64,000 bases of DNA from Rhizobium sophorae (GCF_013087515.1 NZ_JABFCN010000001.1:124001-188000), one strand, 5' to 3'; shown: positions 52,581-61,214, counted from the stretch's first letter. The notes: generated by a model from the sequence alone, not told the origin. Program-made: numbers and translations.

Positions 52581-54086
52581 ATGTCGCACATCCTCCGGAA
52601 CCATCGCACAGCAGCCCTTGTCGGGGCCGCCATCATCGCCGGCGCAGCCTGCCTGCCCTTCGCCATCAACGCCTCCAATGCCGTTGCCGCGCCGTCGGAT
52701 ACCGGCGGCATTCTCGCCCCCAGCGGCTCCTTCGCCTCCATCGTCGATGCCGACAAGCCTGCCGTCGTCACCATCACCACCACAATGAAGGCGACCGATG
52801 TCAGCGCCGGAGAGCAGGAATCGCCGATGGACGAGCAGTTCCGCCAGTTCTTCGAGGATCAGGGTATCCCGCTGCCGCGCCAGGCACCGCAAAAGCGACC
52901 TTCGCAGCAGGCGATGGCGCTCGGCTCCGGCTTCATCATCAGCCCCGACGGGGTGATCGTCACCAACAACCATGTCATCGACAATGCCGTCGACATCAAG
53001 GTGACGCTCGACGACGGCACGGAGCTTCCGGCCAAGCTGATCGGCACCGATCCGAAATCCGATGTCGCCGTGTTGAAGATAGAGGCGGGCAAGCCGCTGC
53101 AGACCATTGCCTGGGGCGATTCCGATCGGCTGAAGCTCGGCGACCAGATTCTGGCGATCGGCAATCCCTTCGGCATCGGCACCACGGTGACATCAGGCAT
53201 CGTCTCGGCGCGCGGCCGCGACCTGCACAGCGGCCCCTATGACGATTTCATCCAGATCGACGCGCCGATCAACCATGGCAATTCCGGCGGCCCGCTGGTC
53301 GACCGCAGCGGCAATGTCGTCGGCATCAACACCGCCATCTATTCGCCGAATGGCGGCAGCGTCGGTGTCGGTTTCGCCATTCCTTCCGACGAGGCCAAGG
53401 CGATCGTCGCCAAGCTGCAGAAGGACGGCTCGATCGATCACGGCTATCTCGGCGTGCAGATCCAGCCGGTTACCAAGGATGTCGCCGATGCCGTCGGCCT
53501 CGACAAGACCGGCGGTGCGCTGGTTGCCGCCGTCACCGCCGATACGCCGGCCGCCCATGCCGGCCTGAAGCCCGGCGATATCGTCACGTCGGTTGGTGGC
53601 AAGAGCGTCAAGACGCCGAAGGATCTGTCGCGCCTGGTCGCCGATCTTGCGCCGGGCGCCAAGGAAGCGCTCAGCGTCTGGCGCGACGGCAAGACGATCG
53701 AGCTCAACGTCACCGTCGGGACCAATGAGGAAGGCCAGAAGCAGGCGGCGGCCGAAAGCCCCGACACTCAAGATCAGAGCAGCGGCCAGCCGAGCCTCGG
53801 CATCGGCCTTGCGGATCTCACGCCCGACGTGCGCCAGCAGCTCAACCTGCCGCGCTCCGTCAACGGCGCGGTGGTCGCCAAGGTCGCTCCTGACAAGTCT
53901 GCGGCTGCCGCCGGCATCCAGTCCGGCGATGTCATCGTCTCGGTGAATGACAGACCTGTTCATAGCGCCCGCGACGTCAAGACCGCGATTGCCGATGCCG
54001 GCAAGGCCGGCCGCAAGTCGGTGCTGCTGCTCGTCGAACGCGACGGCAACAAGACCTTCGTCGCCGTGCCGTTTGGGGCGGCCTGA
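52581..54086 (+). CDS. DegP/HtrA periplasmic serine endoprotease
   Basis: 501 residues taken from ATG 52581, with AAGGGA nine bases upstream (MSHILRNHRTAALVGAAIIA). A signal peptide ends near residue 37. The catalytic triad is H131 in NNHVID, D161 in SDVAVLKI and S235 in GNSGGPL. Two PDZ domains follow at about 285-375 (GYLGVQIQPV) and 405-495 (SLGIGLADLT). It should degrade or hold misfolded envelope proteins under heat or oxidative stress. Which of the several rhizobial Do-like copies it corresponds to cannot be decided, so no symbol is given. Confidence 0.94.
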   Translation: MSHILRNHRTAALVGAAIIAGAACLPFAINASNAVAAPSDTGGILAPSGSFASIVDADKPAVVTITTTMKATDVSAGEQESPMDEQFRQFFEDQGIPLPRQAPQKRPSQQAMALGSGFIISPDGVIVTNNHVIDNAVDIKVTLDDGTELPAKLIGTDPKSDVAVLKIEAGKPLQTIAWGDSDRLKLGDQILAIGNPFGIGTTVTSGIVSARGRDLHSGPYDDFIQIDAPINHGNSGGPLVDRSGNVVGINTAIYSPNGGSVGVGFAIPSDEAKAIVAKLQKDGSIDHGYLGVQIQPVTKDVADAVGLDKTGGALVAAVTADTPAAHAGLKPGDIVTSVGGKSVKTPKDLSRLVADLAPGAKEALSVWRDGKTIELNVTVGTNEEGQKQAAAESPDTQDQSSGQPSLGIGLADLTPDVRQQLNLPRSVNGAVVAKVAPDKSAAAAGIQSGDVIVSVNDRPVHSARDVKTAIADAGKAGRKSVLLLVERDGNKTFVAVPFGAA

Positions 54087-54115
54087 CGGTCGCACGAGCT
54101 TTTGCCGCAAACAGG

Positions 54116-54140
54116 AAAAGCCCGCCTGAGGCGGGCTTTT
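54116..54140 (+). terminator. Intrinsic terminator of the protease gene
   Basis: AAAAGCCCGCC and GGCGGGCTTTT form a perfect 11-bp stem with a three-base loop, followed by a U-rich 3' arm. It starts 30 bases after the degP stop codon. The A-tract makes it usable from the other strand too, for the gene ending at 54229. Confidence 0.9.
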
Positions 54141-54228
54141 CGACCGACCAGCGCGGAAAGGCCTTGGAGCCAAGCACCGCTCAGTCGGCAAGAAATCCAT
54201 AGGGCGCCGTCCGCTCCTCTCTTCCTGC

Positions 54229-54624
54229 TCAGGGTGATTTCAGCTTGTTTGTCTTTGCGCGCATGCGGGATTTGCCCTTTTGGCGGTTTGCCTCTTGCCG
54301 CTTGATCGCGTCGGACTGGCTGCGTTGCGCGGCCTCCAATTGCTGCCGCGTCGGGAGATCATGGTCGTAGGTGGAAGCGCTGAATGCCGTCGCGTTGTCG
54401 AACGGACCTTTGTGTGGACGCGCCAGACCATAGGCTTGCTTATCAGCGCTATCGATCCCCTGCTCCGCAGACGGTGACCGCGCTTGGCGAGCCTGCGTTA
54501 TCAGATCGTCGGCGGTCGAGCTTGACGTCGCGCTTTTCCGCACGGGGGCGATGATCCCGCGTTTCCTGGCCCGGTCCTTTTGATCGGCGGGAATCCCAGA
54601 CATGTCTTCTTGCTTGTTCGTCAT
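54229..54624 (-). CDS. Hypothetical basic protein (131 aa)
   Basis: Starts at ATG 54624 (MTNKQEDMSGIPADQKDRAR). It is polar and charged, without signal peptide or hydrophobic helix, and probably disordered; the end is KGKSRMRAKTNKLKSP, strongly basic. No family is recognised. It is the first of a run of small uncharacterised genes up to 58520, and it ends in the shadow of the bidirectional hairpin after the protease. Confidence 0.55.
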   Translation of the reverse strand: MTNKQEDMSGIPADQKDRARKRGIIAPVRKSATSSSTADDLITQARQARSPSAEQGIDSADKQAYGLARPHKGPFDNATAFSASTYDHDLPTRQQLEAAQRSQSDAIKRQEANRQKGKSRMRAKTNKLKSP

Positions 54625-54673
54625 GTCATCGTGACGATCGTTTGGGGCGCCGGCGACGTCGCAGCGGGCCCGT

Positions 54674-55078
54674 TCACGGGATCTCGGACAATCGTTCAGG
54701 CAGCCTGGTTTTGGGAAAGCGGTAAGCTGGCGGCCGCAGCGAGGCGTCCGCACGCCCAGACGCCGTATATCGCGCGATCCGATAGGCTTTCACCGGGGCG
54801 CCGCCGTCATCCTGCCATCGGGCCAAGGAACCGTCTTCCATCGCCTGCGGAAGCGGGCCTGAACTCAACTGTGTCGCGAGATACATTTTCAGAGCCGATT
54901 TCAACGCGGCCTCGTCGACGATCCCCATCTGGAAACAATGAATGAGGAAACTTGTGGCGCTGATCTCGCCATCATCGGTCGCGTAGGTTTCGCCGCCACG
55001 AAAGCCGGCCTTTCGGAGGATGCGGTCCAGCATTCTCAAATTGTGGATATCGAAAAACTGATCTGATGTGGAAGACAT
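54674..55078 (-). CDS. Hypothetical protein (134 aa)
   Basis: Starts at ATG 55078, with GGAGG five bases upstream. The middle, FDIHNLRMLDRILRKAGFRG then ATSFLIHCFQMGIVDEAAL, suggests a helical fold. The C-terminus (about 85-134) is rich in Arg and Pro. It could be co-transcribed with the gene at 54229, 49 bp downstream. No family is recognised. Confidence 0.65.
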   Translation of the reverse strand: MSSTSDQFFDIHNLRMLDRILRKAGFRGGETYATDDGEISATSFLIHCFQMGIVDEAALKSALKMYLATQLSSGPLPQAMEDGSLARWQDDGGAPVKAYRIARYTASGRADASLRPPAYRFPKTRLPERLSEIP

Positions 55079-55269
55079 GGTGTCCTCCTTCGTTGGGGCT
55101 AGGGTTCGCTGGCGCCAGGACTTACTGGCGCGCCCCAAGCAGCGGTGCCCGTATCGTGCCCGCCGATAATTCAGCTTGCGCTCTTTGCCATCTGACCGCA
55201 ACCTCATTCGGCGACCGCCATTGATAATGGCGGGGCGGAACCCATTTTAGATAGAGGAGGATACGCATC

Positions 55270-55569
55270 ATGCAGTTCAACGATGAAGCGACCCTCACAA
55301 AGTCGTCGGCATTGCCGGTGGAGAGGCGTGTGCTGGTCGATCAGCTGCGAGAGGCGATCGCACGCCTGACGCACGGGTTGGCGGCCGCCGGATTGGTGGA
55401 ATTCGTGCCGCCACTGCTGGAGATCAACAAACTTCTCCGCGATATGACGGACGAAATATCCCGTGCGGATTCGCTCTATTCCGATGAGGTTATCACGGGT
55501 ACGATGCGCTTGATCAAGACATCGGAAGCCTTGCTTGAAAACCGGGTTATCGTGCAGACCATCCACTAA
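55270..55569 (+). CDS. Hypothetical helical protein (99 aa)
   Basis: Starts at ATG 55270, with AGGAGG eight bases upstream. It is almost all helical (VLVDQLREAIARLTHGLAAA, NKLLRDMTDEISRADSLY) with amphipathic heptads, likely a small dimer. It diverges from the gene at 55078. No family is recognised. Confidence 0.7.
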   Translation: MQFNDEATLTKSSALPVERRVLVDQLREAIARLTHGLAAAGLVEFVPPLLEINKLLRDMTDEISRADSLYSDEVITGTMRLIKTSEALLENRVIVQTIH

Positions 55570-55707
55570 AGTCTGCCGACGCTTTGACATTCAGGCAGGC
55601 GGTCGCTGGACATCCTGCATCAAGCTGCTCGCTCCTCGTGCATCCATCATCATCACCGGTGCCCGAGTTCCGCAGATCGGCCGAGCCCACTTCCAAGGAT
55701 AACCGCA

Positions 55708-55971
55708 ATGGCACTTATTTTCCCCAATAGAAGCCGCAGCTTCGACGAAGCGCGAAAGGGTGTCCGCTTCACCGGCTATGACGGCATGTTCGAAGTCCGG
55801 TTTCTGGTCGAAGAGGCAGCCCTCGGCAGCGCGATCACCCAGAACTCTTCTGAGGCCGCCTATCTCAATGCCTTTGATGCGGCGCGTTCTTCCATTCAGG
55901 AGGCGGCATCGAGAGCCTATCAGCATCGACGCGGAAACAACTTTACGCTGACGGCCGCAGATTTTCGCTGA
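55708..55971 (+). CDS. DUF1488 family protein (87 aa)
   Basis: Starts at ATG 55708, preceded by AAGGATAACCGCA. FPNRSRSFDEARKGVRFTGY, then MFEVRFLVEEAALG and FTLTAADFR at the end, match the DUF1488 pattern common in alphaproteobacteria. Function is unknown. It is a lone gene in the small-gene cluster. Confidence 0.8.
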   Translation: MALIFPNRSRSFDEARKGVRFTGYDGMFEVRFLVEEAALGSAITQNSSEAAYLNAFDAARSSIQEAASRAYQHRRGNNFTLTAADFR

Positions 55972-56047
55972 TCGCTGGAAGGCGCATGGCGCCGGCGCGC
56001 TGAAATGGCCATCGTCCCGCACTGCCGCCTGAGAGGAGCAAAGCATA

Positions 56048-56380
56048 ATGGTTTGCACGCGATACCGCCCGAAAGACCTGAAGCTGGCGCGCCGCCATAT
56101 CGTGAAGGCTGCGCACCGCATTGCCGACCAGGAAAGGGTGATCCGGACACTATCGCTCAAAGGCACCCCCGCCGGAGCGGCCTACGCGCTGCTGGACAGG
56201 CTCTACGACAATCAACGACGGAAGCTCGCCCGCCTGAAGCTGATCGAAGCGATGCTGAATGAAAGTATGGCCCTCCCCGAGCTCCGCCAGGCCTGCCACC
56301 CGCCCGGCAAGACCAAGACGCATCTACGCCTGGTCTCTCCTGCTGCAGCAAACAGCGGGAACCCGGATCGCTTGCCTTAA
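56048..56380 (+). CDS. Hypothetical protein (110 aa)
   Basis: Starts at ATG 56048, with GAGAGGAG upstream. DLKLARRHIVKAAHRIADQE and LLDRLYDNQRRKLARLKLIE form a basic helical core. No family is recognised. The last 30 residues are polar and probably flexible. Confidence 0.6.
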   Translation: MVCTRYRPKDLKLARRHIVKAAHRIADQERVIRTLSLKGTPAGAAYALLDRLYDNQRRKLARLKLIEAMLNESMALPELRQACHPPGKTKTHLRLVSPAAANSGNPDRLP

Positions 56381-56668
56381 GGCGGAGAGCAAGACAGCCC
56401 TTCCCGCCTGTTCATCTTCGATATTTCGATTGACGTGGTATCGGGAAGCCAAGTGGTTTAAGGTGCGGCCTTCAGACCTGCCGCGCCTCTATTATCGATT
56501 CTTGGCGCGGCTTTGCTGCACGATATATGGAACTCCAGACAGACACGGCTAAGCGCTGTCCGATACCAGCCTTCCCATAGGGGCGCGGATTGCTTGATGC
56601 ATCTTACCAACGCGGCTTGCTGAACCAGCATCGCGTTCCATGCCACACGACCACCCACAGGGAAAACG

Positions 56669-56905
56669 ATGACAGACGCACCTGAAAATGAAGCCCTTTT
56701 CAACATCACCGGACACTATGTGCAGGAATTGAAGGCCGTTCTTCAAAGCGAGAGCATTGTCGAAGGCTCCGACTACGAAAACAGCGCCTTCGACGAAAAA
56801 CGACGGAACGAAGGACTTCATCTGCTCCGCTTCCACAAGACCGGGATCGCGGCGCAGGCGACGCAGATCTGGGAAAAACACAAGACGGCCCGAGCGCATC
56901 GATAA
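56669..56905 (+). CDS. Hypothetical protein (78 aa)
   Basis: Starts at ATG 56669, with AGGGAAAAC upstream. The sequence MTDAPENEALFNITGHYVQE and the charged rest give no family match. A hairpin follows 25 bases after its stop, so its transcript may end there. Confidence 0.6.
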   Translation: MTDAPENEALFNITGHYVQELKAVLQSESIVEGSDYENSAFDEKRRNEGLHLLRFHKTGIAAQATQIWEKHKTARAHR

Positions 56906-56929
56906 AACGGCACGAAGCCAATTCTTCGA

Positions 56930-56961
56930 CCGCTCCTCCGATCCTCGATCCGGAGGAGCGG
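56930..56961. terminator. Hairpin between two small genes
   Basis: CCGCTCCTCCG at 56930-56940 and CGGAGGAGCGG at 56951-56961 are perfect 11-bp inverse complements with a ten-base loop. No U-run follows (CGTTGG), so it is a processing or termination candidate rather than a proven terminator. Confidence 0.55.
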
Positions 56962-57003
56962 CGTTGGCACGTCCAACTCAACATTTCCATGGAAGGAAAA
57001 ATC

Positions 57004-57186
57004 ATGACCAATGACACAACGAAAAAGCTCCAACCCGCCAAAGCGGCCGGGGCTGACGCACCCTACGACGTCATCTATTTCGCGAAGAAACACCGCATTT
57101 CCAACGAGGATGCCAAGGATATCATCGAAAAACACGGCGCCAATCGCAAAGAGGCGGACAAGGCCGGCCGGCGCATCAGCGCCTGA
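57004..57186 (+). CDS. DUF3606-like small protein (60 aa)
   Basis: Starts at ATG 57004, with AAGGAA six bases upstream. APYDVIYFAKKHRISNEDAK and the rest resemble the DUF3606 helix pattern (a small helical domain common in rhizobia and other soil bacteria). Function is unknown. It is followed by a mosaic repeat block. Confidence 0.65.
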   Translation: MTNDTTKKLQPAKAAGADAPYDVIYFAKKHRISNEDAKDIIEKHGANRKEADKAGRRISA

Positions 57187-57204
57187 AGCTTGAATGGCCC
57201 GGCA

Positions 57205-57372
57205 GACGTTCAATGCATGTCCTCGTCCCAAAACCGCTGCAACTTTGGATGACATGCATTGGCATTACAACGCTGCGCGTCTTTCAGACACGCAAAGGAC
57301 GCTGTAACAGTTTCAATCGACGCATCGTGCTTTCCGAAAATCGATTCCGATTTCGGGGCCGATGCGCTAGCG
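57205..57372. repeat. Block of three rhizobial palindromic modules
   Basis: AATGCATGTC and GACATGCATT flank a AAAACCGCTGCA core at about 57210-57261. Next, TTACAACGCTGCGCGTCTTT pairs with AAAGGACGCTGTAA up to about 57309. Then GACGCATCGTGC.. pairs with ..GGCCGATGCGC around AATCGATTCCG to about 57370. The three modules occur in mixed order elsewhere in the window, so this is a composite mosaic element. Confidence 0.65.
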
Positions 57373-57589
57373 ACTGCCGATGCCACGATGCAACATCGCC
57401 GGACGAATTAACCCTACTGGCTTACCTTAACATCAGCATCCGCTTGAATACATCCGCTCCTATGCCATCGTAGCTTCACGACAACACTTCTGGTTCCTGA
57501 AGCAGCTCGCCGGAACCGCGGCCCGCCTTTCCCTGGAGAGGCCGGCTTGCCTTCATAGGGCCCGAGCTCGATCAAATGGAGGGTGCGCC

Positions 57590-57790
57590 ATGAACAACGT
57601 CTTGGAATTTCGTCCAAAATGCCCGCATGTCGAAAGCCTGTCCGACTGCCGGGAAGCCCTTGAACCGGCCGTGATGAAAATCGTCAGCGACGCCGTCGGC
57701 AGGGGATACACGGCCGCGGAAGCAGCCATGGTGATTGCCGATATCGCCGACGACTACATCCTGATGCTGTCGCGGCAACCTCGGCGTTGA
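57590..57790 (+). CDS. Hypothetical protein (66 aa)
   Basis: Starts at ATG 57590, with GGAGGG six bases upstream. MNNVLEFRPKCPHVESLSDC and VGRGYTAAEAAMVIADIADD suggest a short helical domain with two Cys. No family is recognised. Confidence 0.65.
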   Translation: MNNVLEFRPKCPHVESLSDCREALEPAVMKIVSDAVGRGYTAAEAAMVIADIADDYILMLSRQPRR

Positions 57791-58334
57791 CACGCTTTGT
57801 GGGCGCGCAGCTGTGCCTTCTTGAGCCATCGCATTTGACGAAAACATGGCTTCGCCGGCTGCCAATAGCCGGGAGCAAAGTCTTTCCGTGAACTGCTTGG
57901 AGTGGACCGCGCAGCAACTGCAGGGGTAGCAGTGGTACAGGAGACGAGACCTGCCGCGCGATCCGCCGGCAAAACCCCTGATATTGCCGGAAGTTCCCGG
58001 CAGAGAAACGACGCCACGACCCCGGAAATTCCGCCGAGGATCATCGACAACCTGCCCGGGCACGTTGCGACCATCACACCGATAAGCTCCCGCCGGGCGA
58101 AAACCGACAGGCACATTAGAACGCCAACGAAAAACCCCGCCGGAGCGGGGCTTTCAGCAGTTCCAAGTGGAGCAAGCCGAACATTCGGCCCGCGTTTTAA
58201 ACAAAATCGATCATTTCAATCCGGCAAAAGCACCTCTTTCGCGAGCGTTCACGGCGCTGCTCTGGTCCGCTCAATCTTTGAATCATTGCTGTAATGTGGC
58301 GTGTAATGATTACTTGCGACGTGCCCCTCCCCAC
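57791..58334. other. Gap with terminator-like hairpin, no gene supported
   Basis: AAACCCCGC / GCGGGG at 58131-58149 is a hairpin whose best U-run (GGGGTTTTT) lies on the minus strand, so it probably ends the transcript of the small gene at 58335. Open frames occur on both strands, but none has a good ribosome site or a recognisable domain. Confidence 0.6.
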
Positions 58335-58520
58335 CTAACGCCACCTTGGCTGGCGCGGCGGAGCATTGGCCTGGATTTCATGCAGCGGCGCCCGAGACCC
58401 GAGCAATTTCTTCAGCTTCTTCTCCTCCGCCGGGCCGATCCCGAATTTGCGGCAATGTTCCGCAACATCGTGCTCTCGTGGGCCGGGAATGCGAACTTGG
58501 CGATTGCTCATGCTCTTCAT
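58335..58520 (-). CDS. Small hypothetical protein (61 aa)
   Basis: Starts at ATG 58520, with AGGAGG eight bases upstream. It reads MKSMSNRQVRIPGPREHDVA and is basic, with a helical KKLKKLLGSR stretch. Its strong ribosome site and the minus-strand terminator at 58149-58131 support a real gene. Function is unknown. The gap 58521-58792 shows no gene. Confidence 0.65.
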   Translation of the reverse strand: MKSMSNRQVRIPGPREHDVAEHCRKFGIGPAEEKKLKKLLGSRAPLHEIQANAPPRQPRWR

Positions 58521-58792
58521 GACTGTTTCCTCCTGAGAGGAAAACCAGCAGGGCGCCGTTTTGTTCGCTAGCGACGTCTAAAATTTAGGGGTTTGTTTGC
58601 TTCGGTTTGGGGCGAGTGAGTCTGCTGACGCCCTGGTGCTCGAAGGAGGTCAAATGAGGGTTCCACCTTTCTAAACGTCGCCCCGATCCACGGATCAAAA
58701 ATCCGCCGAGCTGTGTGCTGCGGTCAAGGAGATCGGTCATCTCTGCTTGAAGAGTGCCTGTCTTCCTCGCAAGGGATTACAGATCGAGCCCA

Positions 58793-59128
58793 TCAATTGA
58801 TCTTCAACCAATGCCGAAGCGCCGCCACCGCGCCATCGCTCGCATAGGCAATGATGCCCCCAATCGTCAGTCCCGCAAAGGCAATCAACCCCGATATCCC
58901 ATAGCCGATCGTCTTCATCCGCTTCCACTCTTCAAGCGCCGGCCCGACCGCCTCCTGGTTCTTCTCGACGGTCTCCTTGAGGCTCTTGATCTCCTCGCGG
59001 ATCTGCACATCCGCGCCGCCGCTGATCGCCACCCGGGTGTCGAGGCGGGCGGTCTGCCTGGCCTGCTCGTCGAGCCGCTTGTGGATCACGGCGCGGCTGT
59101 CGTGGGCGCTGGCCTTTTCGTCGCTCAC
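58793..59128 (-). CDS. DUF1515-like protein with one membrane helix
   Basis: 111 residues counted from GTG 59128 (MSDEKASAHDSRAVIHKRLD). The coding-like stretch continues upstream as LTGIEENVALLRNEV to about 59170, so a start at CTG 59170, overlapping the stop of the next gene, is possible. The first 75 residues form a coiled coil; one helix (GYGISGLIAFAGLTIGGIIA) follows. DUF1515 occurs in rhizobial phage-derived loci. It may be a phage lysis or tail accessory protein, by inference. Confidence 0.7.
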   Translation of the reverse strand: MSDEKASAHDSRAVIHKRLDEQARQTARLDTRVAISGGADVQIREEIKSLKETVEKNQEAVGPALEEWKRMKTIGYGISGLIAFAGLTIGGIIAYASDGAVAALRHWLKIN

Positions 59129-59166
59129 CTCGTTGCGCAGAAGCGCGACGTTTTCCTCGATGCCTG

Positions 59167-59376
59167 TCAGCCTGCCCTCAGCGCGACGATCGCCGCGTGA
59201 ACCGGCAGGATCGTCCCGGCCGGCACGTTTCTGAAGATGACCGGATCCATATCCCGCCGCGGCGCGATGGCAACATCGCCCGCCGTGCCGATATAAAGCG
59301 CGCGCGCACCGACGATGGCGCTATCATTCGGCGTCACCACTGCGGCCCGCGAGGCCGGGGCAATCGAAGGGTCCAT
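59167..59376 (-). CDS. Phage spike-base-like small protein (69 aa)
   Basis: Starts at ATG 59376, with AAGGAAAA five bases upstream. AVVTPNDSAIVGARALYIGT then DVAIAPRRDM and NVPAGTILPV resemble the RCAP_rcc01079-type spike base protein of gene-transfer agents and phages. Its stop codon overlaps the possible start of the DUF1515-like gene, so the two form a small operon. Other phage genes are missing here, so this is a remnant of a larger locus. Confidence 0.65.
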   Translation of the reverse strand: MDPSIAPASRAAVVTPNDSAIVGARALYIGTAGDVAIAPRRDMDPVIFRNVPAGTILPVHAAIVALRAG

Positions 59377-59489
59377 TGCAGTTTTCCTTGTGAGAGGGGC
59401 GCGCTACCCAGCCCGATCCCGATGTGATCGAAGATGAGAGGTCAGGCGGAAGTGGATGAGGATCAACGACGAGCTGGGAGCTGGCCGGA

Positions 59490-59625
59490 CGGTCACAGAC
59501 ACACCGATCGGGGGCGGCGTCGACCTGGCCGACATCACCTTCTGGATTCAAATTTCGCAGCTTGGATTTACGGTAGTCTTAACTGATTTGCCGGGGGGTG
59601 ATCAAGCGCTAATCGAGTCTGAAAT
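59490..59625 (+). repeat. Copy A of a decayed tripled sequence
   Basis: This stretch shares GTCGACCTGGCCGACATCAC, then ATTCAAATTTCGCAGC and GGATTTACGGTAGTC, with copies B (59822-60072) and C (61437-61695). An extra base near 59541 breaks the reading frame seen in copy C. It is followed by an 87-bp palindromic repeat at 59706-59792. Confidence 0.6.
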
Positions 59626-59705
59626 CCAGCCTGCTCGACCCAGTGGGCACCGGAACATCTTACGAAGCGCCGGCGGTGGATTTGGCAAACCGCGCTCCCC
59701 ACCCT

Positions 59706-59792
59706 CCGTCATCCTCGGGCTTGTCCCGAGGATCTATGCCCGCTGCCCGTGGAGGCCAACGTAGATCCTCGGGACAAGCCCGAGGATGACGG
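59706..59792. repeat. 87-bp palindromic repeat, copy 2
   Basis: CCGTCATCCTCGGGCTTGTC at 59706 is mirrored by GACAAGCCCGAGGATGACGG ending at 59792; these outer 20 bases are perfect inverse complements. It is the best-preserved of the three copies (others at 14686 and 61324) and lies between decayed copies A and B. Confidence 0.8.
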
Positions 59793-59821
59793 AGCAAGAG
59801 GCAAGCTCTGCGGCAAACTCG

Positions 59822-60072
59822 CGATGGTGGCTCAGTGCAGCTGGCCGGCTCTCAAGCCTTGGCGAATGGGCGCGTACTATCGGAGGGCGGCGCCGACTTA
59901 GTCGGCATCACCTCCGAATTCAAATCTCGTAGCCTGGAATTGCGGTAGTGATAACGGCTGTGTCAGGGGGTGATCAAGAGCTTTTGATCGCAGGTCATGC
60001 GCCGGTTTGAAATCGCCCCAATCGGCGGCAAAACCCCTCACCGCTTTTCGAGCCTTCAGCTCCGGCGTACAA
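59822..60072 (+). repeat. Copy B of a decayed tripled sequence
   Basis: From GCGATGGTGGCTCAGTG to CCTTCAGCTCCGGCGTACAA the segment is an imperfect direct repeat of 61437-61695. The hidden frame reads LSAAGRLSSLGEW and then GADLVGITSEFKSRSLELR* after one extra G at about 59870. It looks like the 3' end of a gene that was multiplied and decayed. The enzyme gene at 60108 begins 36 bases after it. Confidence 0.75.
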
Positions 60073-60107
60073 TACGCCGGCTGTTGATCAAACGGTGGAG
60101 AAGTTCA

Positions 60108-60953
60108 GTGAAAACCGCGAGACATTTTCTTTGCCTCGTCGCTTTTCTCAGCGTCACGTTCGCTGGAGACCCAGCTGGTGCCGACGAACTGGTTCACTTC
60201 GAAAGCGCGCCCGTCAAGCTAAGCCCATTTCGGATAAGCAAGGCGAGAGAACAGGGAGAAATTCTTTCTCAACCGCAAGGTACGCCCCTGCTGGGATATC
60301 TGTCCCGCCCCCGGGGTGACGGCCCCTTCCCGGCGGTCGTCGTCCTGCACGGATGCGAGGGTATGCGTCTGAGCATCAAAGACCTCTGGCCGAAACGACT
60401 GGTCTCATGGGGCTACGTCGTGCTCACCGTCGATAGCCTCACCACCCGTAACCTCAAGGACACGTGTCAAAGCCATCTCCCCGATCGCGTCTTCGACGCC
60501 TATGGCGCTTTGAATTTTTTATCGAAACAAAGCTTTGTTGATATCAGGCGTGTTGCCTTGATGGGCTTTTCAACGGGCGGCACAGCGACGCTGGAGGGAA
60601 CAAAAATCGAAGGCAACGAACAGCTGATGGACCACAAATTCCAAGCGGCGGTTGCCTACTATCCCCTCTGTGCGGCAACTCAGGGCGATGCGACGGTGCC
60701 GATCCTGATTTTGACTGGCGATCGAGACAATTGGAGCCCGGCCGACCGATGCCGGAAGAGGCTTGTCAGTCTTAGTGACGACAGTCCGCCCATCGAGCTC
60801 AATATCTACAAGGGTACCTACCACGATTTCGACGCGCCGGAGTTTAAGGTGGGAAGGAGGGTGTTGGGTCACATCGAAAAATACAATCCGGACGCCGCGG
60901 GAAAGTCGATCCGCAGCGTTCGCACATTCCTTCGAGAGTACCTTTCGAACTAG
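60108..60953 (+). CDS. Secreted dienelactone-hydrolase-like enzyme
   Basis: 281 residues from GTG 60108, with GGTGGAG seven bases upstream. A signal peptide is present (VKTARHFLCLVAFLSVTFAG then ADE). The fold has VVVLHGCEG at the oxyanion region, the nucleophile Ser in GFSTGG, Asp in LTGDRDNW and His in TYHDFD, a complete triad of the DLH group. Substrate is unknown; being exported, it may hydrolyse an ester in the envelope. The frame stays open upstream into repeat B, which I regard as chance. Confidence 0.83.
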   Translation: MKTARHFLCLVAFLSVTFAGDPAGADELVHFESAPVKLSPFRISKAREQGEILSQPQGTPLLGYLSRPRGDGPFPAVVVLHGCEGMRLSIKDLWPKRLVSWGYVVLTVDSLTTRNLKDTCQSHLPDRVFDAYGALNFLSKQSFVDIRRVALMGFSTGGTATLEGTKIEGNEQLMDHKFQAAVAYYPLCAATQGDATVPILILTGDRDNWSPADRCRKRLVSLSDDSPPIELNIYKGTYHDFDAPEFKVGRRVLGHIEKYNPDAAGKSIRSVRTFLREYLSN

Positions 60954-61034
60954 AGTCCGAGCTTTGTCCGCTTGAGCGCCGATCCTGTTGAAATACGACG
61001 CTCGGTGTTATGATGGGATGCTCGCAAGAGGAGC

Positions 61035-61214
61035 GTGATTTGGATCTACTCTGTCATCGGCGTCTTGATCGGCGTGTTATTGCCCGGTCTCGCGATCTGG
61101 TTTGGCATCTCACCGTCATTATCAGAGCGAAAATCGTGCCTCCCGCAGCCGAGTGGTAACTCAGTACAGCCGTATGATGCCAATATCACGGACACGGGCA
61201 ACGAAGGGGCCTAG
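61035..61214 (+). CDS. Possible small membrane protein (59 aa)
   Basis: GTG 61035, directly after AAGAGGAGC, opens a 59-residue frame with one helix (VIGVLIGVLLPGLAIWFGIS) and a polar tail to a TAG at 61212. The hydrophobic start and nearby purine-rich site favour a real gene, but the spacing is short and no family is known. No other gene is seen in 60954-61698 apart from repeats. Confidence 0.35.
   Translation: MIWIYSVIGVLIGVLLPGLAIWFGISPSLSERKSCLPQPSGNSVQPYDANITDTGNEGA

Noticed and set aside
57754..58294. Overlapping frames on both strands of the 57.8-58.3 kb gap
   Set aside because: No ribosome site or domain on either strand; the minus-strand hairpin is explained as the end of the small gene at 58335.
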